NCBI RefSeq assembly: GCF_003952505.1
Contig: NZ_CP034450.1
Span: forward strand, 6,159,001 to 6,223,000
Source of the DNA: Mesorhizobium sp. M4B.F.Ca.ET.058.02.1.1
GTDB taxonomy: Bacteria; Pseudomonadota; Alphaproteobacteria; Rhizobiales; Rhizobiaceae
Direction: 5' to 3'
DNA: 64,000 bases
Part shown: piece by piece, positions 1 to 8,753 of the stretch
Position numbering within the stretch: position 1 is the first letter of the stretch
Layout: every line of letters begins with the position of its first letter
Position numbers and translations under genes: made by a program
The notes under the pieces: model-generated
Told to the model about the DNA's origin: nothing
Databases searched by the model: none
What the model saw: the letters and a program-made list of their open reading frames with translations, nothing else

Positions 1-1806
1 ACGTGGTATCCCGGACTTTCCTACCACCGCGCGATCGCGATGGTCGACGACTACCGACCTGGAGACGTCGCCTTCACCAACGATCCCTATTCGGGCCATG
101 TCGCCACGCACGCACCCGACACGCATCTGTGGAAGCCGGTCTTCGTCGACGGCGAGATCGTCGCCTGGACCGGAGGTCACATCCACAACACCGACATGGG
201 CGGGGCGGTGCCGGCTTCGCTCAGCCGGGCGCTGACCGAGATCCATCAGGAAGGCATCCGCTTCCCGCCGATGAAACTGGTGCGGGAGGGCGTCTTCGAC
301 GAGACGATCCTGCGCATCATGAGCACCAATGTGCGCAAGCCCGACCTCAACATCGGCGACATCAAGGCGCTTGTCGGCGCGCTCAACACCGGCGAGCGCA
401 AGATCCAGGCAATGGTGCGGAAGTTCGGCAAGGCCGGCTTCATCGAAGGGGTTGCCGCGCTTCTCGATCATGCCGAGGCGCAGGCGCGCGACGTGCTGCG
501 CGCCATGCCCGACGGCACCTGGGAATTCGCCGATTACGCCGACGAGGATTCGGTCGAGGCCAATCCCTGCCGGCTGAAGCTGACGCTGACGATCAAGGGC
601 GACGAGGCGGTGCTCGACTTCACCGGCTCCGATCCGCAGTTGGGCTCCTCGCTCAACGTGCCTTCAGGTGGCGACCCGCGCCACACCATGCTGCTGGTCG
701 GCGTCTACTACGTGCTCTACACGCTCAACCCGAAGATCCTGCTCAACACCGGCCTTACCCGGCCGTTCACCTGCATCACTCCCGAGGGATCGGTGCTGAA
801 CCCGGTCCACCCCGCAGCCGTCGGCATGCGCTCGCTCACCTGCGCCCGACTGCGCTCGGTCATCTTCGGCGCCTTCTCGCAAGCAGTGCCCGAGCGCCTG
901 CCCGCGGCGCCGGCCGGCAACAACTGCATCGTCAACGTCATGACTGTCGACGAGCGCAGCAGCCGGACGGTCATCGCCGCGGTTAACCCGGTGGTCGGTG
1001 GCGGCGGTGCGATGCCGCATCGCGATGGGACCAACGGATCGGGCGCCGATGCCGCCTATCTCAAGAACACGCCGATCGAAATCACCGAGACCGAGACCCC
1101 GGTCGAATTCGTGAAATACGGGCTCGCCAGGGACAGCGGCGGGGCGGGCCGCTGGCGCGGCGGGCTGGCGACCGAGATGGCCTTCCGCGTCTTCGCGCCC
1201 GACTCCAGGATCACGGCGCGCAACCGCGACCGCAGTTTTTTCCGTCCCTGGGGCGTGCTCGGCGGTAAGGCGGCCGGCCTGTCGGACATGGTCGTCAATC
1301 CGGGGACCGAGCACGAGCGGCGGCTGGGCAACATCGACACCGCGGTGCTGCAGCCCGGCGACCTGCTCGATATCCGCTCCGCCGGAGGCGGCGGGCGCGG
1401 CGATCCGCATCTGCGCGAACCCTGGCGGGTCGCACAGGACGTTCGGCGCGGCTATGTTTCGGAGGCATCGGCGGAGCGCGACTATGGCGTCGTCCTACGC
1501 GACGGCGAGGTCGACGAGCAGGCGACGGAAAGGCTACGCGCGCGGCACAAGCCGTCCGCTGGCCATTTCCATTTCGGTCCAGAGCGCGACGGCTACGAAG
1601 CGCAATGGACCCCTGCGGCATACGACCGGCTCACCGCCATACTGAGGGACCTGCCGATCCACTGGCGGTTCTTCGCCAAGACCGAGATCTTCCGCCGCAT
1701 GAGAGGGCGCTCCGGGCCGGAGGGCGTGCAGGCGGCCTTCGATGCGGCGTGCGAACGGTTCCCCGAACTGCCGCGTCCTCGCCCGGTGCGAGAGGCCGCT
1801 GAATGA
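1..1806 (+). CDS. Hydantoinase B / oxoprolinase family protein, 5'-truncated by the window edge
   Basis: The reading frame is open from base 1, so the start lies outside the window; about 600 residues are visible. The visible part resembles HyuB, the beta subunit of N-methylhydantoinases and ATP-dependent oxoprolinases, with GDVAFTNDPY and GGHIHNTDMGG near the visible N-terminus and RSAGGGGRGDP near residue 460. Such enzymes open cyclic amides in the cytosol and normally pair with a HyuA subunit, which would lie upstream. The stop overlaps the next start by 4 bases (ATGA), so it is translationally coupled to a [2Fe-2S]/FAD dehydrogenase. This suggests a pathway that hydrolyses a cyclic amide and then oxidises the amino acid. 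The exact substrate cannot be read. Confidence 0.9.
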   Translation, partial: TWYPGLSYHRAIAMVDDYRPGDVAFTNDPYSGHVATHAPDTHLWKPVFVDGEIVAWTGGHIHNTDMGGAVPASLSRALTEIHQEGIRFPPMKLVREGVFDETILRIMSTNVRKPDLNIGDIKALVGALNTGERKIQAMVRKFGKAGFIEGVAALLDHAEAQARDVLRAMPDGTWEFADYADEDSVEANPCRLKLTLTIKGDEAVLDFTGSDPQLGSSLNVPSGGDPRHTMLLVGVYYVLYTLNPKILLNTGLTRPFTCITPEGSVLNPVHPAAVGMRSLTCARLRSVIFGAFSQAVPERLPAAPAGNNCIVNVMTVDERSSRTVIAAVNPVVGGGGAMPHRDGTNGSGADAAYLKNTPIEITETETPVEFVKYGLARDSGGAGRWRGGLATEMAFRVFAPDSRITARNRDRSFFRPWGVLGGKAAGLSDMVVNPGTEHERRLGNIDTAVLQPGDLLDIRSAGGGGRGDPHLREPWRVAQDVRRGYVSEASAERDYGVVLRDGEVDEQATERLRARHKPSAGHFHFGPERDGYEAQWTPAAYDRLTAILRDLPIHWRFFAKTEIFRRMRGRSGPEGVQAAFDAACERFPELPRPRPVREAAE

Positions 1807-2105
1807 TCAGCGCCGGCCGCATCGTCCGGCTGGCCGAGCGCGACCGGGTAGAGGTGAATTTCTTCCTCGATGGCGAGATGCGCAGCGCGCTGGCCGGCGA
1901 TACGCTGCTGACCGCCATGCTGGCGTCGGGACAAGCCTTACGAAAGTCCGAGTTCGGGCCTGAACCCCGCGCGGGCTTCTGCCTGATGGGAGCCTGCCAG
2001 GATTGTTGGGTCTGGCAGGAAGAGGGGCCGCGCCTGCGCGCGTGCACAACCCCTATCGATGAGGGCATGCGGCTGCGCACGACGCCGCCGGAGAGCTGGC
2101 CGTGA
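1803..2105 (+). CDS. Small (2Fe-2S)-binding subunit of an opine/proline-type dehydrogenase
   Basis: A 100-residue protein with a ferredoxin-like fold and cysteines at about C60, C65, C68 and C81 (GFCLMGACQDCWV), the pattern of the Fer2_4 domain found in sarcosine oxidase alpha N-termini and in small subunits of opine oxidase or hydrogen cyanide synthase. It should pass electrons from the FAD subunit. It overlaps hyuB by 4 bases at its start and the next FAD subunit by 4 bases at its end, so the three are one translationally coupled operon. Confidence 0.85.
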   Translation: MISAGRIVRLAERDRVEVNFFLDGEMRSALAGDTLLTAMLASGQALRKSEFGPEPRAGFCLMGACQDCWVWQEEGPRLRACTTPIDEGMRLRTTPPESWP

Positions 2106-3469
2106 GTGACGCTTCATCGCCGAAGATCGTGATCGTCGGCGCCGGTCCGGCTGGCATAAGGGCCGCGGCGGTGCTGGTCGAGGCCGGGCTGCACCCGATG
2201 GTGATCGACGAAGGCAATCGCGCCGGCGGTCAGATCTATCGTCGCCCACCGGACGGATTCGTCCGCACGCCGGGGCAGCTCTATGGCTCGGAGGCGGCGA
2301 AGGCGCGCTCGCTGCATGAACTGTTCGACCGGTTGGCCAAGGAGGGGCGCCTTACCCATTGCGCAGCGAGTTCGGTCATCGCCGCGCAGGAGGGACGGCT
2401 GCACGTGCTGGGGGAGGACGGCGTGCAGCTAGTCAACTATGACCGCCTGATCCTTGCCACCGGCGCATCCGATCGCGTCGCCCCGGTCCCCGGCTGGCAG
2501 AGCGCCGGTGTCTACAGCCTCGGCGCGGCGCAGATCGCGCTCAAGGCGCAGGGCGTGGCGCTTGGGCGGCGGATCGTCCTGATGGGATCGGGGCCTTTGC
2601 TGACGCTGGTCGGCGCCCAACTCGTCAAGGCTGGAGCGGATGTGGTGGCGGTGCTGGATACATCATCCTGGCGCCAGCAGATGCGGGGATTCCGGGGGCT
2701 CGCCGCCCGGCCGCTGGTCGCGCTGCGCGGCCTGGCGCTGCGGGCGAGGCTCGGCGACCGTTACCATGCGGGCGTGACCCTCGAGCTGATCGAGGTCGAC
2801 GAACAAGGTGTCACCGCGATGCGCTGGCGCGACACCGGCGGCCGCGAACGCGTCACCCCGTGCGACATGATCGGCATGGGTTGGCACTTGCGGGCGGAGA
2901 CGCATCTCGCGGACCTTGCGGGATGCGCCTTCGCCTATGACGAACAGTGGCGGCAATGGCTGCCGAAGACCGACGAGATGGGTCGCGCCGGGAATGGCGT
3001 CTACCTTGCGGGCGATGGGGTTCGGCTCCTGGGGGCGGACGGCGCGGAGATTGCCGGGCGCCTTGCGGCGGTGGCGTGCCTTGCCGATCTCGGGCAATCG
3101 GCGCCGTCAGCCAACGCCGATCTGCGCAAGCTCGCGCGGCTCGAGCGCTTCGCGCGCGGTCTGGCCCGCGCCTTTCCCTGGCCGGAGGCAATGGCGCGGG
3201 TGTTCCCTGACGACGCGATTGTTTGCCGCTGCGAGAACGTGACTGCAGGAGACATACGCCAGGGCGTGGGTTTCGGCGGCGGTGAGGCCAACAGGGTGAA
3301 ATCGCTGTCGCGCGTTGGCATGGGGCGCTGCCAGGGGCGCTACTGCCAGTTGGCTGCCGTCGAGCTTGTTGCGGCACAGGCCGGCTGCACGCCCGGCGCC
3401 GTCGGCCGGTTTCGCGGACAGGCGCCTGTCCGACCGGCGCCTATTGGCGCTCTTCTGCGGAACGGCTGA
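2102..3469 (+). CDS. FAD/NAD(P)-binding oxidoreductase, opine oxidase subunit A / HcnB type
   Basis: A 455-residue flavoprotein with a GTG start overlapping the stop of the upstream gene. The N-terminus has the dinucleotide motif VIVGAGPAGIRAA (residues about 10-22). The C-terminal part has a BFD-like [2Fe-2S] site, with CRCENV near residue 375 and GRCQGRYC near residue 412. This arrangement is known in OoxA (opine oxidase), HcnB and D-proline or hydroxyproline dehydrogenase alpha subunits. With the small ferredoxin-like subunit before it, and perhaps the convergent DAO-fold gene after it as catalytic subunit, it would oxidise a secondary amine or D-amino acid. The substrate is not determined. 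Confidence 0.87.
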   Translation: MSDASSPKIVIVGAGPAGIRAAAVLVEAGLHPMVIDEGNRAGGQIYRRPPDGFVRTPGQLYGSEAAKARSLHELFDRLAKEGRLTHCAASSVIAAQEGRLHVLGEDGVQLVNYDRLILATGASDRVAPVPGWQSAGVYSLGAAQIALKAQGVALGRRIVLMGSGPLLTLVGAQLVKAGADVVAVLDTSSWRQQMRGFRGLAARPLVALRGLALRARLGDRYHAGVTLELIEVDEQGVTAMRWRDTGGRERVTPCDMIGMGWHLRAETHLADLAGCAFAYDEQWRQWLPKTDEMGRAGNGVYLAGDGVRLLGADGAEIAGRLAAVACLADLGQSAPSANADLRKLARLERFARGLARAFPWPEAMARVFPDDAIVCRCENVTAGDIRQGVGFGGGEANRVKSLSRVGMGRCQGRYCQLAAVELVAAQAGCTPGAVGRFRGQAPVRPAPIGALLRNG

Positions 3470-3508
3470 CGCAATTGGGGATGCCGCGCATTGATGAGGG
3501 GTCAAATC

Positions 3509-4834
3509 CTAGAAATCGGCAACCTTGCCCCAGGCCGAGGCTTCGAAGCGGCGCGGATGGTAGGATGTAGGATCGACGATCGGTTCCGACCCGGTCACCA
3601 GATCGGCGACGAGATGACCGGCGCCGGGCCCGATGCCAAAACCGTGTCCCGAAAATCCGGCGGCGAGGAAGAAGCCCGCAATGCTATCGATCTCGCCGAT
3701 GGCGGGCACGCCGTCCGGCGTGCTGTCGATGTAGCCGGCCCAGGCAGCGCTGATCTTCGTCTTTCTGAGGTCGGGCAGAAGTTCAAGCGCACGGGCATGG
3801 GTCAGACGGATGGTGGCCCGGTCCGGAGCCGGATCGAGGATGCGCATGCGCTCCATCGGCGTCGGCTGGTCGAGCCGCCAGCGCTGCAGCGTTTCGTGCC
3901 CCGAGCGCACACCTTGCAGTCCGCCAGGCGCGAGGCTGCGCCACCGTTTCAGAAACATGGGCAGGAACTGCGACGAGAAGCGCAACTGCTGCGGCGTCAC
4001 GTCGACGCGACCGCGCCCGCTGATGGCAAGCGTGTAGCCGCCGTCGCCGCGACGCGTGGCCGAGATCCTCGCCGTGTGCAGCGCATCCGGCAGGCCTTCG
4101 GCGCCGGGCGAGACGGACAGGATGGAGGAACGGATCGACGCCTGCGGAAAGCGGAAACCGAACTGCCGGCAAAAGGACGACGCCCAGGCGCCGCCGGCCA
4201 TGACCGCCACTTTCGTGCGGATCGTTCCGCTCTCGGTGACCACGCCGCTCAGGCGTCCGCCCTCGGTCTCGATGCCTCGCGCGGCGCAATTCTGGTGCAC
4301 GCTGCCGCCGAGCTTGAGGATGGCGCGGGCGACCGCGGGCGCGGCCCGCGACGGGTCGGCGGTGCCGTCGCTCGGCGAGAAAACGCCGCCCTTCCAGGTC
4401 CGGCCCGTGGCGCCGCCCCGCTCGCTGGCCTCGGCGCTGTCGAGCATATGGGTGGTCACGCCGGCCGTCCTGGCGAAATCGCGCCAGCGCGCCCAGCCGG
4501 CCAGTTCCGCCTCGTCATTGCTGAGATAAAGCAGGCCGCAGCGGCGAAAGCCGGTGTCTTCGCCGGTCGCCGCCGCGAAGCTGCCCCACAGATCGAGGCT
4601 GCGGGTCGCCATCGGCAGTTCGCGGGCGTCGCGGTTCTGCTGGCGGCACCATCCCCAGTTCCTGGAGGATTGCTCGGCGCCGATGCGTCCCTTTTCGACA
4701 AGCGCGACCTTCATGCCGCGCCTGGCCAGATAATAGGCCGCGAACACGCCGACGATGCCGCCGCCGATCACCACCACGTCCGCGGATTGCGGCAGTTTGC
4801 CAGATGTCTCGATTTGCTGCAGCGGCGCGCGCAT
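3509..4834 (-). CDS. FAD-dependent oxidoreductase, DAO family (opine oxidase subunit B / sarcosine oxidase beta-like)
   Basis: The frame is open further upstream, but I place the start at the ATG at 4834, which gives 441 residues beginning about 20 residues before the FAD motif VVVIGGGIVGVFAAYYLARRG; the upstream translation is Arg-rich and lies in the promoter region. RNWGWCRQQNRD follows, as in glycine/D-amino acid oxidase-like catalytic subunits, and GFSGHGFGIGPGAGHLVADL closes the FAD fold near the C-terminus. It is convergent with the FAD/[2Fe-2S] subunit gene and divergent from an Lrp gene that probably controls it. It is probably the catalytic subunit for oxidising an N-alkylated or D-amino acid. 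Confidence 0.87.
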   Translation of the reverse strand: MRAPLQQIETSGKLPQSADVVVIGGGIVGVFAAYYLARRGMKVALVEKGRIGAEQSSRNWGWCRQQNRDARELPMATRSLDLWGSFAAATGEDTGFRRCGLLYLSNDEAELAGWARWRDFARTAGVTTHMLDSAEASERGGATGRTWKGGVFSPSDGTADPSRAAPAVARAILKLGGSVHQNCAARGIETEGGRLSGVVTESGTIRTKVAVMAGGAWASSFCRQFGFRFPQASIRSSILSVSPGAEGLPDALHTARISATRRGDGGYTLAISGRGRVDVTPQQLRFSSQFLPMFLKRWRSLAPGGLQGVRSGHETLQRWRLDQPTPMERMRILDPAPDRATIRLTHARALELLPDLRKTKISAAWAGYIDSTPDGVPAIGEIDSIAGFFLAAGFSGHGFGIGPGAGHLVADLVTGSEPIVDPTSYHPRRFEASAWGKVADF

Positions 4835-5016
4835 GGTCTCTCTACCTTGAAGCGCCAATCTAACGCGTTGCGCAGGCAGCCGCTGCCGCAGTTGAAGCCG
4901 AAGCAGAATTTTATTTCGGCAGCTCGGTCGAAATCGGAACTCGCTGCGTTTCAAAGCGGTGTCCGCTCGGATGGACAGGCCCGCGGGCTGTGGTAGTGTC
5001 AAGGTTGTTGGTACGG

Positions 5017-5031
5017 CAGCATTTTGTGCTG
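5017..5031. promoter_or_regulatory. Candidate Lrp-type operator
   Basis: CAGCATTTTGTGCTG is an inverted repeat with 5-base arms and a 5-base AT-rich centre. It agrees at 13 of 15 positions with the Escherichia coli Lrp consensus YAGHAWATTWTDCTR as I recall it. It lies in the divergent promoter region, 26 bases before the Lrp start and about 180 bases before the DAO oxidase start. This suggests autoregulation and control of both genes. Confidence 0.5.
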
Positions 5032-5057
5032 TGGGCATGCGATCTTTGGAGACGGCC

Positions 5058-5534
5058 ATGAAACTGGATCGGATCGACATCAAGATTCTCTACGAATTGC
5101 AGAAGAACGGCCGCATCACCAATGTGGAACTGGCCGACCTCGTGCATCTGTCGCCGAGCCCTTGCCTGATGCGGGTCAAGAAACTGCAGTCGGAAGGCTA
5201 CATCGAGGGCTATTCCGCGCAGGTCAACATCGGCAAGCTCGGCCAGACGCTGACCGTGTTCACCGAGATCACCTTGAAGAACCACCGCCAGGTCGACTTC
5301 GCCCGTTTCCTCGCTGTTGTCGAGAAGATCGACCAGGTGATCGAATGCCACCTCGTCTCGGGCGGCTACGATTACCTGATGAAATTCGTCACCGCCGGCA
5401 TCGGCGAATACCAGACGATCATGGAGCGGCTAACCGACATGGATATCGGCATCGACAAGTACTTCTCGTTCGTGGTGCTGAAGTCGCCTATCGTCAAGGC
5501 GCACATGCCGCTGCCCAGCCTGTTCCCGATGTGA
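5058..5534 (+). CDS. Lrp/AsnC family transcriptional regulator
   Basis: A 158-residue regulator. MKLDRIDIKILYELQKNGR opens the winged helix-turn-helix, the HTH continues through about residue 45, and an RAM effector-binding domain follows (residues about 65-145, with VSGGYDYLMKF). I chose the ATG at 5058 because GGAG lies 7 bases upstream and because family members start this way; the open frame extends further upstream without support. Lrp/AsnC proteins sense amino acids and act as octamers on nearby genes. The divergent DAO oxidase is the likely target, and the inverted repeat at 5017-5031 a likely site. Confidence 0.93.
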   Translation: MKLDRIDIKILYELQKNGRITNVELADLVHLSPSPCLMRVKKLQSEGYIEGYSAQVNIGKLGQTLTVFTEITLKNHRQVDFARFLAVVEKIDQVIECHLVSGGYDYLMKFVTAGIGEYQTIMERLTDMDIGIDKYFSFVVLKSPIVKAHMPLPSLFPM

Positions 5535-5565
5535 GGCCTTACGCGCGATCATCGAAATAGGAAGG

Positions 5566-6902
5566 TCAGCCTTTGGGACTCTCCTTCTTGCCGCGCATGG
5601 CGCGTTTGTCCCTTCGTTCGTAGAACGAATAAACCAATGGGATGAACCAAGGCTTGTCAAGGTATAGCGGCACTGCCTTCGGTGGCGGATCGAAGTCGAA
5701 AGCCGACTGAGCCCTCTCTGTCTGGCCAAGGAGCTTGAAGGCGGCCTTCTTGCCGAGCCAGCGCGCCCAAACCACACCGAACCGCAGAACCCGGTGGCGT
5801 AGACCGTATCGCCAACCGTAAACATTCGCGGAACCATGTCGCGGTTCATCGCGACTTGGCCGAACCAGCTATGCGTTATGCCCATCTTTGCCAGTTCGGG
5901 AAAAATGCGCCCAAGCTCCGAGCGCAGATGTGTGGTGGGCGCCAGCGGATCCCCTTCCGTCGTGCCGTCGCGTCCGCCGAATAGAATGCGCGTGCCATCC
6001 GGCGACGGCCGGTAGTAATAGCTGAGCTGTCTCGTGTCGCCGTGCATCATCTTCTTCGGCATCAGCCGGTCCATCACGCTTTCGCCCAACGGCTCGGTCG
6101 CTATGATGCGGCTCCGCACCGGCACGAGGCGACGGCGCAGCCAAGGATCGAAGCCGTCCGTGTAGGCGTCGGTGCATACCAGCAGCTTTTTCGCCGACAC
6201 CTCGCCGCGTGACGTTGCGACGCGCACACCACCAGCCTCTTGGCTGGTCCCCAGAACCGTTGTGTTCTCGTGAATGACGGCATCGGTTGTTCGGGCGACC
6301 CGCAATATGCCCGACAGCAGCTTGGCAGGATGAAGGCCTCCGATGTCCATCCGTACGAAGCCGCCGGCGTAGAAGTCCGTGCCGATATACCGCGATACTT
6401 CCTTGCGGGGGACCGCCGACGTCTCAATCCCGAGGAAACGGTTTAAAAACTCGGCGTGGCGGCTGAATTCATCATATTCGCGATCGTTTACCGCGCCATC
6501 GAAGAGACCCGAGAGGAAGAAGTCGCACTCCACCCTTTCGGTTTCGAGGAAGGCTGCCAGGTCCTGTCGCGCCGCCTTTCCTTCCGCCAGGATGCCATCG
6601 GCCCGAGATTGACCGAACCTGCGGATCAATTGCTTGCGGCTCGGCCTTATGCTGCCGCTCGCCATGCCGCCGTTTCGGCCTGACGCGGCCTGCCCGATGG
6701 CTTGCCGGTCGAAAAGCTGGACGCTGCATCCGGCTCTCGCCAGTTCGATGGCCGCCGACAGCCCCGCATAGCCGCCGCCGACGATGGCGACATCGCATCG
6801 GGGGACCAGCGGCACCACAGGCAAGGCAGAAAATGCGCAATCGTCCCACCAGTACGGCGTGGCCTTGAACGGACGCGAGGCGGTCGTATCCATGGTGTGC
6901 AT
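5566..6902 (-). pseudogene. FAD-dependent oxidase (PuuB/DAO family) with a single-base frameshift
   Basis: The N-terminal part (start 6902 or 6893) carries VAIVGGGYAGLSAAIELARAG and ASGRNGGMASG, as in gamma-glutamylputrescine oxidase-like enzymes. The frame breaks at about 5777-5779: the sequence reads FCGS then VWFGR, but one extra G restores FCGSGVVWARWLGKKAAF, and that second frame runs on to the stop at 5566. The restored C-terminus (KPWFIPLV) matches KPWFLPMV of the intact homologue at 20807-22081. It is the last gene of the amino-acid ABC operon. It is either a recent pseudogene or a sequencing error; the restored product would be about 445 residues. Confidence 0.82.
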
Positions 6903-6922
6903 CTGTGATCCGATCAACGCGC

Positions 6923-7276
6923 TCAATCGCGCGAGACCCAGAGCTTGCGGGTGGCTTCGATCACCCGCCAGACGCCCGTGAATCCAGGGTGCATCACAAA
7001 GGCGTCGCCTGCCGAAATGCGGCGCGGCTCGAACCCGTCCTCGATGAGTTCCGAAACTCCCGAAAGGATGTAGCAGACTTCGAAGGTTCCGCCTTTTATG
7101 GAGCGATAGGCGCCCGGCGTGACCTCCCATACACCGGCCCGCACTTGGCCGTCAGCGGTTTGCGCGATATCCCATGTCAGGAAACGGGGATCACCATCCA
7201 CGCGCCGTTCCGGCAGCGGTTCGCCTTTCCTGGGTTCGGGGAGATTGTTCTGATCGAAAAAGGTAAGCTTGGACAT
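6923..7276 (-). CDS. Cupin domain-containing protein (DUF861/EutQ-like)
   Basis: A 117-residue single-domain cupin with GVWEVTPGAYRSIKG and SAGDAFVMHPGFTGVW forming the two cupin motifs. It is clearly paralogous to the cupin at 26283-26636 (same length, shared LPERR/LPER, GDP.F and GFTGVW). These small cupins commonly sit beside PuuB-like amine oxidases and aminotransferases in polyamine or amino-acid catabolic clusters; their reaction is generally unknown. It lies 11 bases after the permease gene and 20 bases before the frameshifted oxidase. Confidence 0.85.
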   Translation of the reverse strand: MSKLTFFDQNNLPEPRKGEPLPERRVDGDPRFLTWDIAQTADGQVRAGVWEVTPGAYRSIKGGTFEVCYILSGVSELIEDGFEPRRISAGDAFVMHPGFTGVWRVIEATRKLWVSRD

Positions 7277-7287
7277 GGGGCACCCTT

Positions 7288-7980
7288 TCAGCGCGCGGCA
7301 TGCCGCTCGAAAGACAGGCGCCTTTCGATGGCATGCAGAGCAGTCAGACAGACGACGTTGATTGCAAGGTAGAAGACGGCGGTGATGACGAAGATTTCCA
7401 TGATGGCGAACGTCTCGCTCATCAGCCGTTTGGCATGGCCGGTGATTTCAAGCACCGTTATGGTGGAGGCAAGGCTTGATTCCTTGACGATAACAGCGAC
7501 TTCGGTGCTGTAGGAAGGCAAGGCCTGACGCAGCGCCAGGGGAAACTTGATACGGTGGAAGACCACCAACCCGGACATACCGCAGGCCTCCGCCGCCTCG
7601 ATCAGTCCGCGCGGCAGCGAGAGCAGGGCAGTACGGAAGATCTCCGCCGTATAGGCACCGGTATTGAGAATGACGGCAAGGATGGCAGCGTGCAGGCTGT
7701 CGCCGATCAGCCACCACAAAACCGCGTTGTGGCGTATGAAACCTATCTGCGCGAGACCGTAGTAGATCACAAAGACCTGCACGAGCATCGGTGTGCCCCT
7801 GAAGACCGCGCAGTAGAAATCGGCGCATTTGCGAACCGTGCCGATCTGGGAAATGCGGGCTGTCGCCAGTAGTATGCCGAACGGCAACCCGATGCCGACC
7901 CCGAAAAATGCAATCAGCAGAGTCGTCTTAACGCCGACGAGCAGAAACGGAGCCGCATAGGTGACGATGCTGAAGTCCAT
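7288..7980 (-). CDS. Polar amino-acid ABC transporter permease (HisM/GlnP family)
   Basis: A 230-residue integral membrane protein with about five hydrophobic segments and the binding-protein-dependent permease signature EAAEACGMSGLVVFHRIKFP (the EAA loop that docks with the ATPase). It lies 1 base from the first permease gene, so the pair probably forms a heterodimeric channel in the inner membrane. Imported substrate is probably a basic or modified amino acid, judged from the binding protein and the adjacent oxidase. Confidence 0.92.
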   Translation of the reverse strand: MDFSIVTYAAPFLLVGVKTTLLIAFFGVGIGLPFGILLATARISQIGTVRKCADFYCAVFRGTPMLVQVFVIYYGLAQIGFIRHNAVLWWLIGDSLHAAILAVILNTGAYTAEIFRTALLSLPRGLIEAAEACGMSGLVVFHRIKFPLALRQALPSYSTEVAVIVKESSLASTITVLEITGHAKRLMSETFAIMEIFVITAVFYLAINVVCLTALHAIERRLSFERHAAR

Positions 7981-7981
7981 C

Positions 7982-8707
7982 CTAGCCTCTACTGAATCCG
8001 CGATTGAAATGTTTTTCGACGCGGTTGAACAGAACCTGGCTCGCCACGGTCATGGCGAAAAACATCGCTGCCGCCATGCAATAGAAGAGCAGCGGGGAGC
8101 GGGTGATTCCCGCGGCGACCGCTGCGGCCCGCATCAGTTCCTGCATGCCGACGACGGATACGAGCGACGTATCCTTGATCGTCATTTGCCAAACGTTGTT
8201 GATCCCGCCCAGAGCCAGCCTGAGAGCGAGCGGCAGGGTCACGCGGGAGAAGGTGATGCGTGGCGACAACGAAAGCGATCGGGCCGCCTCCAGAAGGCCG
8301 GCGGGAACAGCCTGCAAGGCGCCTCGTATGACTTCTATCGAGTACGCGCATGAGATGGCGGAGATCGCTATAATGCCGATAAGGAATGGATAGGCGTTTT
8401 CGGCGCTATCCGCGTAGCCGAACGCCGAGGCAATTCTCTGCACCCAGTCGACGGAGCCGAAGAACAGGAGATAAATGACCAATAGTCCCGGAACGCCGCG
8501 GATGACGATGCTGTAGGCATCAACAAGCTGTGAAAGACCAGGGACCTGACGCCAACGAAGGATGGCAAGCGGTATCGCCGCCGCCAATCCTACAACCACG
8601 CCGACAAAGCCGATCAGAAGTGTGATACCGGCACCGCGCAGCAGCGCAAGGAGCCAGCCCTTCTCGACCATCAACATCCAGATATCGTGCAACATGAAAC
8701 ATTCCAT
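7982..8707 (-). CDS. Polar amino-acid ABC transporter permease (HisQ/ArtQ family)
   Basis: A 241-residue membrane protein with the EAA-loop motif EAARSLSLSPRITFSRVTLP. The ATG at 8707 immediately follows a perfect 14-bp hairpin (8708-8738), leaving no room for a ribosome-binding site; the ATG at 8695, which gives MLHDIWML, is an alternative start. It follows the binding-protein gene and precedes the partner permease. Confidence 0.9.
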   Translation of the reverse strand: MECFMLHDIWMLMVEKGWLLALLRGAGITLLIGFVGVVVGLAAAIPLAILRWRQVPGLSQLVDAYSIVIRGVPGLLVIYLLFFGSVDWVQRIASAFGYADSAENAYPFLIGIIAISAISCAYSIEVIRGALQAVPAGLLEAARSLSLSPRITFSRVTLPLALRLALGGINNVWQMTIKDTSLVSVVGMQELMRAAAVAAGITRSPLLFYCMAAAMFFAMTVASQVLFNRVEKHFNRGFSRG

Positions 8708-8738
8708 CAGATCGTCGCGGCATTGCCGCGACGATCTG
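8708..8738 (-). other. Intercistronic 14-bp stem-loop between binding protein and permease genes
   Basis: CAGATCGTCGCGGC and its exact reverse complement are separated by only ATT. There is no U-tract after it on the minus strand, so it is more likely an mRNA 3'-end stabiliser or attenuator than a full terminator. It would allow more binding protein than permease to be made from one transcript. Confidence 0.65.
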
Positions 8739-8753
8739 TTGCCTGTCGGATGA

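Noticed and set aside
1..3469. Acetone carboxylase as completion of the propane pathway
   Set aside because: The hydantoinase-B gene is distantly related to an acetone carboxylase subunit, but it is coupled to an opine-oxidase-type dehydrogenase 30 kb from the monooxygenase, so it belongs to amino-acid catabolism.
3491..4996. A 501-residue open frame on the plus strand
   Set aside because: It is the antisense shadow of the DAO-family oxidase gene; the translation is Arg/Gly/Ala-rich with no family motifs and no ribosome-binding site.
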